Source: Pegea sp. RAD2-039 (lineage: Eukaryota > Chordata > Thaliacea > Salpida > Salpidae). From it: a stretch of 64,000 bases of DNA. Position 1 is the stretch's first letter; each line of letters begins with the position of its first letter. The stretch covers positions 496,001-560,000 of the forward strand of contig JAQGEQ010000363.1 of NCBI GenBank assembly GCA_034620365.1, written 5' to 3'. Under the pieces are notes generated by a model. It did not search any database and had not been told where the DNA came from. It worked only from the letters and a program-made list of their open reading frames with translations. The position numbers were made by a program, and so were the translations under genes. Shown one piece after another: positions 38,954 to 51,900 of this stretch.

Positions 38954-40397
38954 TTATGTATTGAATTAACCACATACATTTAGAATTGTAATTTAAAAAT
39001 GGAAGCTTTCACTAAACACCAGCTCCTAATCAACAACACATAATGCTGCATAGGTAACCACGGCTTCTGATTGATTGTAGGTGGCGCTATAGTGTAATAT
39101 CAATATTTAATCATGAAATAATCAACTTTAAGATATCTTCATATTCAAAGACAAAAAAATTATTAAACAACTTAAAAATTTTATATAGTTTATTAAATTT
39201 TGTTCAATATGAAAATTCAACTTTTTCCTCATGCTTCTTACTATTGAGCAAATACAAAAAAGAACACATACCAGTATAATAGCAACTATTATAAATCAAT
39301 AACTATTCTCTAAAGACAAAAGCTTTTAGGCTTAAATGAAATATAATTCAAAAATTCAATAAGAATGTACAATAATTAATTATATGTCATCTTGTTTAAG
39401 CAGCAGCTCTATACATCAAACTAAGTATGACTGTTTATATTTAGGGGTTTGTAACATGTTTGGAATAAATAACTGCCTTTAATATTGCACAGTCTTATTT
39501 AAATAAATATAAGTTTTTATTTTGGGAAGATATTTATAGATCAAGCATTAAAGTGAACAAGAAAGATTTTTTTAATTGTGTTCCAATGATGAGTTTAATA
39601 TAGATTCATAGTGGGAAGCTTTGAAGTCATTTTACAGTAAATATTGATTTTCGTTTTTCAATACAGATTATTTCAATCATCTAACTAACTAATTATTGAG
39701 TGTTAATAAGAATATCTAAATCAATTATTGAATTATTTAGGAAGTACTTTATTTTTTTATGTCACTCCTTAATATGCTATAACTTACTAATTTGGAGAGG
39801 TTATTTGCGAGTGATGTAAAATTTTAAATAAATTTATGAATAAAAAATTATTTTATCGTGAGAAGTGCTTATAGATTTATTAGTCAAAATTACTCAAGTA
39901 CCAAATGTATTTTCAAATGTTTACTTTACCAAGTTCTCGACTTTAAAATTAGTAAAGGAATAATTTTTAATATTGTCGTATGTAATAGCACGCTGAGCTT
40001 ATTTAGTTAAACTTTCAAATTAATTTATTTTAGTTGTTAAAGTTTCTTAGACTGTCATAATTGACTATTATTCTTGTAAAAGCCTCTTGATGAAATTACT
40101 AATTGCAACTAGTCGAGGTTTTAAATAAATTAGTCAATCACAACAGTTTCTTACATACATTTTCATAATGCCATTCTTACATTTTTAATAAAGAATAAGT
40201 GTAGAAGATAGTAACATAAACAACAATATCTTATAGAGTATATACAAAAGTTTTTTTCATTTCAAGAAATTATAAGAAAAATAAAAAAAATTGCTAAGTA
40301 TATAAGTTAAAGCAATTTCGAATCTTTTTAGGGGGTTCTTAATCCTTATGAGCAATTTACAAATTTTTAGTTTTGAACATCCATCTGAAATTGATCA
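38954..40397. other. intergenic spacer
   Basis: Upstream region of the HSF-like model, including a short GC-richer patch near 39040-39095 that could be its promoter, then AT-rich spacer up to the DUOXA 3' end. No gene seen. Confidence 0.45.
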
Positions 40398-42504
40398 TCA
40401 TAGTTGAGTTTTACTGAAAGTCTCATCCGTCTCTTCAAATGTTTTATTGATGTATGCTACTTTGCTGGAACTATCGTTTGTCTAAATGAAAAATAATATT
40501 AATAAATTCAGCTCTAAATAAATACAAATTTCTTAAAGCTTACCCTTTCACATATGCAACTTATATTAGTATCTAGAAAAAGAAATTTAAGACTTGTTAT
40601 TAAAACCAACCTAATATAAGTTGTTAAAATCAATGAATTTTACCAAAGCTATTTTCATCATCTGTAAATTCTTCTTTGTTCTCAATGTAAATACTGAAGT
40701 ATTTGTATATTAATTTCCCGAAGAACTGGTTCATCAGGATGATAATAAGAGCATAACTAACAGCAAATAATCCTGTTGAGCCTCAAAAATTAGCTGTGAA
40801 TTATCTTTAACAAAACCATAACAGTTTTTGATAGTCTTTACCTCCTGATGTGACGAGCCAAAAATCAGCTCCAAGAGAAGTTGTTAGCTCACCGTCTTCA
40901 AAAGGGATAATTAAAGATTGGTCTCCTAACCTTAAACTCGTCCAAATTACTGAGCTGGTCAACATCAAAGCACCAGTAAGAAAAAAAGTTCCTCCAGCGT
41001 ATAAAGGATTAAAAAGCGATAAGATATTTGCTATAATCCACAAAACAAAAGAAGTCCTTGAAATATGTTTGAAGATGATGATATTGATGCAACTTTTTTG
41101 TTTCATTTACCATAAAACTTCATTAGTATACCACCCAGAGATTCGATAATTTCTTCCCCATCTCACTAACTCTCCGTCAAACACAAAATATTCAACCACC
41201 CACAGTACAGGTAGAGGTAGACCACTTTGTTGTCCAAAACGAAGTTGCTTGTTGATCTTTCCAGCTAAAAAATGTGGTTTTTAAATTAAACATACAATCA
41301 TTCCACCGATTGTATCACCATAAGGTCCAAACCCTGGTCTTCCTTGTCTCCAGTCCCAGCTAAATCGTTCATTATAATCGATGGTTTCTGCTGAATAGTT
41401 ATTTGACAGCATTTGATGGACAGGTTCGCCTGTTGACAGTATTTTATATAAATGTTGAACTAAGCTCATTGTTTCTTTTTTAATTTAAACCTTTAAAAGT
41501 GACGTTTATTGATTTAAGTCCAATCTTAATTCCCACATGAGCTTTTATTTGTTTATATGTGAACGCCTTATATGGGGTTGTAGTTAATATGCTTCCTACT
41601 TCCCAATGTTGCCCGATTATTCCAACTTAAATAAACATCACAAAAAATTCAAAGTTTAAACCAGTTATAAATTTTTCCAAATTCAAACAGTTTTTATTGA
41701 TTTTTTTGTTATAAAAAATATTCTTACTTATAATAGTAGATCCGATAAAGAGACTTGCTGATAAACGAACGATGAAATAAACTCGCTGAGAAAAATTATG
41801 AATTCATCAAACAAAAATTATTACATTTCAAATTTAGAAACAAAGTTTAGTGAAGAAAATGTAATTTCAAAAAGCGAATAAATGAGTATAGGTGATGAAA
41901 TTTCAGATGGAAATATTTCAAATTTATGGTTTTCCATTTGAAGAATATTCATTGCATGTATTTAACACATTAATTTTCAATTAACAAATCTTTTATTTTA
42001 TGAAGTAAGATAATTCGTAAAAGTTGTACTAATATATGAATCATTACTGGATAAAATATCATATAAAGGTAGATGGATTTGAAAATTAAATTTGATAATC
42101 TTATGTAATGTGTTTTTATATCAAATATTAATTTTTAATATGCTTCGATGACCTTAAGAATTTTTTCCAATTTTCAAAAATTACTTTTCGATAGTAATTT
42201 TGATGGATGAAAACATAAACTTGTATAAGAAGCATTTAATCTAAGACGCTAATAAAACAGTAAATACTAAAATGTTAATTGTATCAAAATAGCATAACAG
42301 TATTTAATTTAATCAAATATTAATTAAAAGTATTTTAAATCTTACCGACAGGCCTTTGTGACCAGGAAGTGTAAAGATAAAACACAAGAAAATGGTTAAG
42401 AAAGCAGTAATACATCCTATTTGAAGAGTATCTGATGATATAGTAACAGGAGCGATCTGATGTTGTGTAGGACCCCCACCAATTCGAAATGCATCAAAAA
42501 TCAT
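40398..42504 (-). CDS. DUOXA: dual oxidase maturation factor (DUOXA/NIP)
   Basis: About nine exons on the minus strand; the first are 42504-42346, 41785-41728, 41625-41491 and from 41429, joining in phase. MIFDAFRIGGGPTQH and the TM segment TAFLTIFLCFIFTLPGHKG match the DUOXA N-terminus. RVYFIVRLSASLFIG, SINVTFK, GEPVHQM and ETIDYNERFSW give the family-specific TPVHQ..ETIDYNE block, followed by WRQGRPGFGPY, GLPLPVLWVVEYF and DGELVRWGRNYR, as in insect NIP. Later exons give NPLYAGGTFFLTGALML and GELTTSLGADFWL, then a last TM segment and a hydrophilic tail ending KTFEETDETFSKTQL at TGA 40400-40398. It has about five membrane spans. By family knowledge it escorts DUOX out of the ER and is needed for its H2O2 production. 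The partner oxidase is not in the window. It is uncertain which of two GT sites ends exon 4. Confidence 0.93.
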
Positions 42505-42763
42505 TTTAGGAGAGATTTAAACAAATTTCTGATTTTTTTATTTATGGTTTTATAGACAACTAAAACTGTCCTGAAATAACTTGGTTAGAAATTGCGAATA
42601 AATTCATATTTAAACGTTTACTGAAGAAAAACTCTGATTAATTCCTGATTTAGCTAGATCATTATTTTTCTGACAAACACATCTGATTCTTAGAGCTATC
42701 TTATAAGGCTGAAAACAGAACTCAAATAAGAATTATTCTTTCGATCAAATATTTACCGACAGA

Positions 42764-43043
42764 TTAGTCTAGTTCTGCTTTCTTCAAACATATTTGTTCT
42801 GGATAAGGTTTAGTGAACAAACCTTTTTCTTTGAAATTATTCCAAGCTGTAAGAACTGAAAAAGGAGACAAACACCAAACTAAAAAGGTTTTGCTCTTTT
42901 GTCATCAATACTTGGAACTATGTTGGTTAAAACAAAGATAATAATAGGGTGTAAAGGCATAATTCTCTTTATAAGCTCCACAAAAGTATTTGGATAGATG
43001 AAAAAAGAGATGAAGTTACCTACTACTTTAAGATTACCAAATG
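42764..43043 (-). CDS. small membrane-protein C-terminal exons, unknown
   Basis: Two minus-strand exons, 43043-42912 and 42855-42764, flank a 56-bp GT..AG intron typical of this genome. They encode FGNLKVVGNFISFFIYPNTF, ELIKRIMPLHPIIIFVLTNI (a transmembrane-like stretch) and WNNFKEKGLFTKPYPEQICL, ending KKAELD at TAA 42766-42764. The acceptor before 43043 (attttcaag) implies at least one upstream exon, which I could not find. Size and layout suggest a small organellar or ER membrane protein, but I recognise no family. It lies just upstream of DUOXA on the same strand, and its stop is 260 bp from the DUOXA start. Confidence 0.4.
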
Positions 43044-44006
43044 CTTGAAAATAATCTTAAAATTGATGAAGTTTTGTTATTGTATATCAGTCTTACAAAA
43101 TGGAGATAAAATTTTGTGAACTTTGCCTTGAAACTAAACTTAAGGTAAATAAAACAATAGATTCTAAAATTGGTTTAACAAGTTAGAAGTTATTTGAACG
43201 ATTTAAAGGTAAGAAAAGTCTTACTAATAGTGCTAAGGAGCAAGTAAGATCAGATACTTACTTCTCGTTTTTAAATATTAGCGACATAATTAGTTTCAAA
43301 AAATATTTCTTTATTTATTATGTTTTCTTATCAAAGAAAATTTGTGATCAAAATTGAAAAACCTTACAAGTTTTATCTACATCACCATCAATTTCATCTA
43401 ATCTCAGTGAATATTTAAGTAAATTGCCTTTAACTGACACGTTTCAACACTTTTTTACATAAATCACCTTTTACGTTAAAAATATTTATTTTTTTGCAAA
43501 ATGAAATCGAAAACCGAATTGGATTACAAATGTCAGATTTAAGATGAAATATATCATCATCAGCCTTTGAAGAGTTTTTCAAACAGAATTACCAAAAACG
43601 AACCTGGCTAACCATACATGTAAAATAACAAATGAAAAATGAACCTGGTTAGCCGCTTCGCCATTAGCACGTCAAAGCAACTTCAAGTAACAAAACGATT
43701 TATTTCAATTATTGAAGCAAAACTGTTAGTTCGAAGATAGAAGTGAAACAATTGAAAGCTTCGACAAAACCAACAAAAAACTAAATAACAAAACGGTAAG
43801 CTAATTTGAGGTCATTTTTTATATACAGCAGTTTGCATGCATGACGTCATCGTAACATCAGTTGCCATGTCAACGAGAATTGTAGCGTGATTTAGACCAG
43901 GATGGACTTTTACTAAAAAAGTAAAAAAATTGAAATGATGTGAATTATAAAGACACAGATCTATAAATCTATGTTAGACACAGATGAAGAAGACACAGAT
44001 GAAGAC
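43044..44006. other. intergenic spacer with a short inverted repeat
   Basis: No gene seen. The motif AACCTGGCTAACC at 43601-43613 recurs as AACCTGGTTAGCC at 43642-43654. The two copies are direct repeats over AACCTGG, and perfect inverted repeats over GGCTAACC/GGTTAGCC. A TGACGTCA lies at 43842-43849. Confidence 0.5.
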
Positions 44007-47000
44007 TTACTAATAACGCGATTTATCATCGTCAGAAGTATCACTGCTACTCCATCTGTCATTTCTCTTCTTAGTACATCTTGCAGATGAAATTAGAATC
44101 AGTATCAGTTGTAAATAGGGACCTACTAACCTCGGTGAAGAGATAGCCAGCTTATAGTGACGACAAGGCCGGTCTAGGTCACTGTCAGTGGAAGATGAGG
44201 ACCAAGCACTAGATGAACTGAAGGTAGAAGACGTAAACGAAGATGAGGAAGAGTAGGAGGAAGACCGGATGCTACTCCTCGATGATGAATAAGAAGATCG
44301 ACTGTATAAGATCAGATGAAGATGCGAGATGAAGATCAAAAGAAGATTACCTAGATGATGATGAGAAGCTGCTGAAACTTCTATTTCGTCTGCGGTAAGA
44401 TCTTCGCTTTGATAGTGATCGGGATGAATACGAATAACTTCGCGATCTACAAGTGATGACGTCATTGAAGTTAAACGGAAGTGAGGTGAGTAGTGACCTC
44501 CGATGGTAAGAAGAAGATGACGAAGATGAGGAAGAATATATGCGACGCGGTGATCTTCTATGACGTCGACGATCTCGGGAAGAGGATCTTCTTCTGCTTC
44601 TTCCTCTTCGACGAGATTTAGTTCTTCTTTTCGAAGATGATCTCGAGGATGCGGGAGACGGCAGCGGTGGCTCTATTCTGCAGTATGACGTCATAAAACA
44701 ATCAACAACTTGTAACTGGAATCTCGCTTCGGTTGCCATGACAACAAACAAACACCTCACTTTGCGACTGACTACTCTCAACTAATTATCAACAACAATC
44801 TAGCCATGGAAGTAGCAGCCTACGCGCCAAAATCAACCAATCAGCTCAAAGTAGGAAACTTACAGGATATTGGCGTTCTCGACGACTTGTTCTGTGATGT
44901 TTCGCGTCGTTAGTAATTGTTCAACGTCAACGTCGGTTAGATGTCGCACTGAAATGAAAATACGACGAATAACGAGGTGTTTAAGGGTGGTAAGGATGAG
45001 ACCTTTGGTTGGTTCTGGAGGCTTTGTTGGTTGAACTGTAAGCAAAATAAGTTGATGACAAGTTGGTTGGTATGTGGGTGTGTGGGACTAGTTACCTTCA
45101 TTCGGCAAAGGAGGGGGCGATGATTGCATCAAGCTCGAATGATGGAGCAGTTGTGCATATGCTACATCTTGTTGTTGTTGGTAATATGCTAAACATTGTT
45201 GATAGTACATGTGGCTGTAAACATGTTGATAGTTCGAGTAGAGGTACTGGTTCATGTACGATTGTGTGTGGTTGTTGTTGTGTTGTGTGTTTGTTGTTTG
45301 TGTGTCTGAATTCTGTTTCTTAGTTTTTGTATCTTTTTCATTTTTCAATTTCTTTGTTTTCTTTTTCTTCTTGTTAATCTTTAAATCATCTTCAGGAGGA
45401 TTTTCAGTCGTCGCTTTTTCCAGTTTGATGTTAAATACAATTGGCTTCTTAGGTTTGGTCAAAATCAAACTTTTATTACTAGCTGCGGTTGTTGTTGTTG
45501 TTGAAACAACTTTTTGTTGGGATCCACTTTCACATATTGATGAAGAGACTGTCACTAATGACGTTGTCTCTTCTTCATCATCGTCATCATCTGACCAGAT
45601 ACTCACGACCTTCTTCAACACCATCGACTTCTCTTCATCATTCTGTTTGTCTACTTCAACAACTGACTTCGAACTTTCATTTTCTGTTTGTATCTTATCC
45701 ATTCTTTCCCTCATTTTTTCTACAAAATATTCAAATAAAGCAATCACAACCAATCATCATCCACTCACTTTGCAAGTTCTTTCTGATCTCTTGATCCCTA
45801 TTGATCTTTGCAAGAAGAAGATTTTTAGGGGCGGATTTAGGGTGCAAAGCAGGAGTAAATTTCGTGGAAGTTGAGACAACTTTATCAGGTTTCTACAAGT
45901 AGAGAGTGAAGATGATTGAAAGAGGTTATCAGAGATCACTACTTGATTGGTTGGGAGCAGATCTTCTTCATCTTCATCTAACTCAGGAGGAGGTGACCAC
46001 TTGATGCCGGTAGCAGGCCTTTTTACCTCCTTTTTTTGTTTCTCTTTTTTCTTCGTTGTTTTGGAAACTTTTAAAGATAAAAATGGAAATGAAAGAAGAA
46101 TTGATACGACTCGATTCAAATGACGCACCTCCCTTAGCAACCAGATGCATATCCGGAGGAAGAGCAGGACCCTCTGGAACCCGATCTTTTAGATCTTCTT
46201 TGAAATTTTTTGAAGATTTGAAATTAGCTTCCAATTTCCTACAAAGCGATCATCAGCATCGAAAAAACTTCATCAATCTCAACTTACTGCCGGATGTTCT
46301 GCTCCTTCCATGTCAGCAGCGATCTTCTTCGTCGAAATCTGCAGATGAAGATCAGTTGAGATGTTTAAGTGATGAAAAAGTGGTAATAGTGAAGTCCTAC
46401 ACATGCAACATGCTAATTGAATTATTGGAAGAATCATATAAGGCGGGCAGCGAGGTTATGTTGACACAAACCACTATTAGGATAACTTACGGAAAAAGTC
46501 TTCCAACTGTTCAGTTTCTGAATTGAAATATTCAAAAATTAAGAAAATAAAAATGTGTTTAGACAAAAAGAGAAGGTTACAAGAGCTGAATAAATTAAAG
46601 AAATTAGAGTTAGCTGAAGAAGAAGATTGAAATTAAAGCTCACATACTTGCGCTTTCTGCTAGAAGATGAAGATCTTGTTGAAGAGGAAGATGAAGATTT
46701 GTTGTTGGTTCTTCTTCTTCGTTTCCTGAAGAATCATAATTATTCTACTTTACTAACAAGCTGAAAAACTTACTGTTTTTTCAGTTTGTAGTTCGATTGT
46801 TTATCTGCAAGAAAAAGGACATTTTCAAATCTGTTTTTGTTAGTGATTATGAAGTTTAGAAATGATTACAAATGCTGAAACAGATTGATGGGAAGAAGAA
46901 TGATTTGTCTGAACACAAACCTTCAGTGACAACTTTCGAAACATTTGGTTCCTCGTTATTTGTTTGTTTCTAAAAAACAAAACTCCGGTAAAAAAAATTG

Positions 47001-47470
47001 ATGAAGAATCACTAAATACAAATGAGATGCAAATAGACAAACCTCTGAAGTATCTTTAGAGATAACTTTCAAAAAATCGTCATCTGCAAATACAAGAAAA
47101 TCAAAAACTGATTACTAAAGGAGTATACTGTTTGGACCTGGTAAGTGCGAACAGGCAGGACTTGTACTGTCCCATTTGCTTGTCAATGTCTTCCCACTAT
47201 CACTGTTCTTTCGCTAAAGTACAAAAATTAGATTTGACAACAACAACTTGTAGCAATTACTTTCGATTTTGTCTTCTTTTTTTCGTTGATTGAATTGAAT
47301 TTTTTTGACTTTTTCATTTTTCGCGATACTCTCCTAAAAATGATGGTTTCATTAATTGAACACAGTTTGTGGACAACTAACTTGACAGGACTGGTCTCAA
47401 CACTCGACCACCCAGAATAAACAGGATGGTCATTCTGCCAAGTACTACTTTCACCACTGCTCCAATGTCT
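44007..47470 (-). CDS. RS-rich multi-exon nuclear protein, not identified
   Basis: A long minus-strand series of small exons with clean short introns. From the 5' side: HWSSGESSTWQNDHPVY (about 47465), KWDSTSPACSHLP, DDDFLKVISKDTSE, a KRRRRTNNK plus poly-S/R exon (46727-46650), IAADMEGAEHPA, EDLKDRVPEGPALPPDMH (about 46236-46133), RPATGIKWSPPPELDEDEED, LLLAKINRDQEIRKNLQ, and a large acidic/lysine/tyrosine-glutamine-rich exon (about 45735-45100; KMRERMDKIQTE..., NQYLYSNYQHVYSHMYYQQC). Then come VRHLTDVDVEQLLTTRNITE (about 44948-44863), two RS-domain exons (44690-44350) and WSSSDTSDDDKSRY, with TAG at 44009-44007. Arginine-serine dipeptides imply a nuclear-speckle or splicing-associated protein. 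There is no RRM or zinc finger. The 5' end is not located and exon edges are approximate. It lies 1.4 kb downstream of an SR-cyclophilin on the same strand. Confidence 0.6.
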
Positions 47471-48906
47471 TTAAAAAGTTTACAAATTAGAAAATATTTA
47501 CAACTTAACAGGCTACCATGATGAATTGATAAAAGCAAGTTAGAAAGTTCAAGTTAGAAATGATTGAGTTTCATAAGATGCTTACTAATACTTACCACAC
47601 AAATATCATCGCTAATTACTTTATGTTAAAATAAGTTTGAAAATCAGTTTAAGATGAAATAGTTTTATAAATCAACTTGTTATTTTTGATTTCAGTGAAA
47701 AAAAAAGTATTGGGAACAGAAAACTAGGCTTTTCACAAAATAAAGGCTTTAAAAGCAGATTTTATTTAGCTTGTAATCGAATAGCATAATTAATAAAACA
47801 CATAAAGTTTCGATTTTTACAGGTTACTAAACATATCAAAATGTCACACGTTAAAAAACAGCTTACCTGAACGTCAAATCTTATACCTTTAAAACACAAA
47901 CCAATCAAACCACTGAAACAAAAGTATTCCCAAAAAGAGCTTAGTAAGTGGATTTTAACATTTATTAGAAGGTTTGTATTAAAACGAGCAAAGAACTATT
48001 TTGAAATCCGAATGATAAATGAAAAACAAGATAACCTTACCTTGATTACATCAGCAAATCCTGCAGTATATCAAAAAAAGACAAAATGAATTTTTATATT
48101 CAAAGAATATTTTGCCAAATTAATAAATTGACATTACAAAGAGAAAAGAAAAAGTTAGAGAAGCTTGTCATAGATGTTGGCAATTAACATTGAAAAGATG
48201 TGATCTTAAGAAGTGGAAGATAGAAGATTGGAGAATGAAGAAATTGATAACATCAAGTAAATAAGCTTACTCACTCGCTGTATTATCAGGAATGCGTGTT
48301 GTGTAAGCATCAGCTGCCCGTGTTTTTATCCAATTTCAATTAGACACTATAGTGTTAGAAGTTTAATTTTACCCCCCAACTAGCTAGTGTTACAAACAAT
48401 CGTGCTTACTACAAATAAGCATCTCAACTACCTCACCCAAACCCGCCTGCCCTTAACTTTTTGTTTCAATGGTTCGAAAGGTTTGTGTCAGAAAAAAGAA
48501 ACAAAAAAACAAAAGTTAGCCATAAAAATGAATCTTAAACTTAATCACTAAATTTTCTAGTTCACATCTAAAATTAAAAGCCAATTTTATGACTTACACC
48601 TAAAAAACAGATTAAATAAAACACGATAACGCCGTTAAGTAAATTATCTATTTTATTTACATCTTGTAATAGCTGCAAGTACATCATCATCATCATTGTC
48701 AACGACTCAGCCTATAATTTCACTTTTTAACATGACTTTGATTAAAGTAAACTAAAATGCGAGGAAATAAACAAAAAAGTCGCGCGTTGGCTGGCTTGGT
48801 CGAGAGGGCGATGGTGGGATTGGTACTCGATCAAAGCTGGAAGCAATGAAGGGCACGAGAGGGGCCTGAACAGCTGTAGGAAAGCCCTGACCTCTTTATG
48901 ATGTCA
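47471..48906. other. spacer, may hold first exons of the RS-rich gene
   Basis: No confident gene. A frame at about 48335-48275 (-) reads TRAADAYTTRIPDNTAS just before GAGTAAG and might be an upstream exon of the RS-rich gene, but it has no start codon and no verified acceptor. Confidence 0.35.
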
Positions 48907-51900
48907 CTAACCAGACGATCGCGAGTTATCACTGGAGCTTGCCGATGATGAAGAGCTTCGCGCTCGTTTCGCTTCACTGATCTTCGCGTTTTTTCTACGC
49001 ACTGCTGATTTTGCCTTTTCGTCGTCAGAACTTGAACCTGATGATGTTACTGAGCGATCGCGCTTTCGATCAGCAGATGAGCGACGACGCGGTGAACGAT
49101 CCCCATCTGATCGACTACTTGATCGCGCTGCTCTTCTATGTCTTCGCGATCCTGATCTTCTTCTTGAGCGCTGCGAATCTCTTCTGGAACGCGATCGCGG
49201 AGAATAGCGTCGTCGACTTCGATAAGGCGAAGGACTTCGGCGACGACCACGGTATCGATCGAATCTACCTCCTCCATAATCACGTCTGGATCGATAAGGA
49301 AGCGGTGATCGTCGCCTTGGTGATCTACTTCGTCGATCGCGCGACCTTCGATGTCGATCACGTGACGAGTAAGGTCTTCGGTCACGTGACGAACGACGGC
49401 GACGACGATCACGTGATGAGCTGCGACGTCGAGTGGCTTTTCGCTTCGCTTCCGCCTCGCTACTACTACTCGATGAGCTGCTGTCATGTTCGACCAATTT
49501 CACTTTTACTTCTTCATCTTCTTTCTTCTCAGTTTCTTGATCTGCATCCTGATCAACATCCAGACTCATCGGTTCATCTTGGATAGAAGCAATTCCTTGT
49601 GAGATCTCCAACAACTTATCGTTGATGCTTTTTACTTTGCGCGCTTTTTTATCAACTTCTGTGTTCTCTACTGCCTCTTGTGGTTTCTCTACAACATCAG
49701 ACACATCTTCAACTGGATCTACATCTTGAGACACACTTTTCTGTTCCTTCTGATCTTCAGACATATCTTCACTTTTCTCAACTTCTACTTCTTTGGACAC
49801 AATTTCCTCTTTAGCAACTTCCGGATCAACATTCACCTCCGGAAGATCTTCTACAATCTGCTCTTCACCTTCATTTAGCTTCTTTTCAATCTCCTCTTCC
49901 GAGTCGCGCGCTTTCTCCTCATTCGTTTCCATGACAACATCTTTCTGCTTCTCACTCTCATCTTTTTCTTCACCTCGTCGCTTCTTAACCCCGTTACCAT
50001 TATGATCGGGAGACGCGGCTCGCCGCCTGTCTCGTCTATCTGACCCACGCGACTTCTCGCCGCCCCTACCGCGCCCTTCACCGTTTCGATCGCGTTTATT
50101 CGCATCAACAGCGCCGTCTAGAGGTGAGCGATTATCTGCCGACCTGGAGTAGGACATAGGAGGCGGGGGAGGCGATGCAGAGGTTTGCTTCCATCTACCA
50201 CCGCCGTTTCCGCTACCGCCCGCCACTTCACGATTTTCCTCCTCATCTTTACTCCGTCGACGCGCGCGGTTGGAGTGTTGGACGCGCTCAGCTTCACGCC
50301 AGTGAGGTGGCGTCTCGCTATCGCGGACTTCACGTCGCCGTCGCCTTGACGACGATGAACCTCCGCTACGGTAGCTGCGGCGTGGACTTCGCGATCGTGA
50401 ACGCGATGGAGTTCGATAGCGCTGTAAAGACAATCAGTGAGTGGCGTGGTGGTGAGGTTTGCGGTGCTTACAAGTGCCCCACGCCCTTTGATCTTGCGGC
50501 CCGATCTGGTGGTCCACTGACGATACGAGTAGTTGCTTCGATCTGATGTTTGGTTGGGATCAGATCGAGTGCTGAAGACATGATCAAGATGAGGATAACG
50601 ATAAGGATCAGGATCTGTATACTCACTCGTCGGAGTGTACTCGAGTCAGAAAGCGGCTACTTGGCACTTCTGGGATTTCTTCTGGTTTTATATTACAAGC
50701 TCCGTCTTCTACAGACACAACTTCTTCTTCCTCTTCCTCTTCATTCTGTTCTTCATCTTTTTCTTTATCTTCTTTTGTTTCTTCTTCTCTGTAAACATCA
50801 AAGGATTGATGAAGCTGTAGGAACAATCAGCACTAATTACTTCTCTCTTCTTTTATCTTCTTTCCGTTTCTTCTTTCGTTTCTTCTCTTTTTTATGTTTC
50901 TTTTCTTTTTTATGCTTCTTCTCTTTTTTCGATTTTTTCTCAACTACTGAAGAGGCGTCAGAGTCCTGTGCAGACTCATCAAGCTCCTCAGATTTTTCTG
51001 ATGGTTAACAGCAAGTTTAAGAACAAATTGAAATATTTAAAGCAAGAAATTTACTTTTCTTTTTGTTTTTGCTCGCTAATACAAGTTCTCCACAATGTAC
51101 AATCGTACAATCTTCTAGAGGTCGATTGTTAGCATCAGTTTTTTGACTCTCTATCTTTTTAACAATATTTTCACCACTGACGACTTGTCCAAATACCACG
51201 TGTTTGCTGAGAATCATATTTCATTCATTTTACATCAATAAAATGGCAAATTCAACAGTCACTGTACAATTTGTGAAAACATTTACTAGAAAAAATCAAA
51301 TTGCTCACCCATCTAAATGCGGAGTTGACTGGGTTGTACTAAAAAAGATATGTAAATGTTAAAATGAAAAATTATTAATATTCCTCTAAACTTACATGAA
51401 AAATTGTGAACCATTAGTATTGGGACCTCTGTTGGCCATTGACAAGAGGAAAGGCTTACTATGTTTTATGTTAAAACATTCATCTAGAATGTAGAAATAC
51501 AATTTAGTAGTTATTTAAACCACCAGTACAACATATTTGATAAAACTACATCAATAAAATTTCACATGGTTTGAAATCAACTTACCCTCAAAGGTTCCAC
51601 CATAAATACTTTCACCTCCTCTTCCAGTTCCTTTATATCAAAGTTAACTTTTAATTTGACAGACAAACTTAGCAATACTTTTAGAAATAAGACTTTGTTC
51701 ATATGTAGAAAACAGTGGGCAAAAAATTAAGAAGTAATAAACTAACCTTCGGAAAAATCACCAGATTGTAACATAAAGCCATGTATGACTCGATGAAAAT
51801 TGACCCCTTTATAATGTAGAGGTTTACCAGTATTTGAACCAGTACCTTTTTCACCTAAATAATATAATCATACTTTTTAATTATACAAAAAATATTAATT

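Noticed and set aside
45063-45874. Plus-strand frames up to 206 codons
   Set aside because: Antisense of the lysine/asparagine/serine-rich exon of the RS gene. Low-complexity F/V/C-rich translation.
49011-49586. 191-codon plus-strand frame
   Set aside because: Antisense of the PPIG RS exon. Repetitive RS codons leave all frames open.
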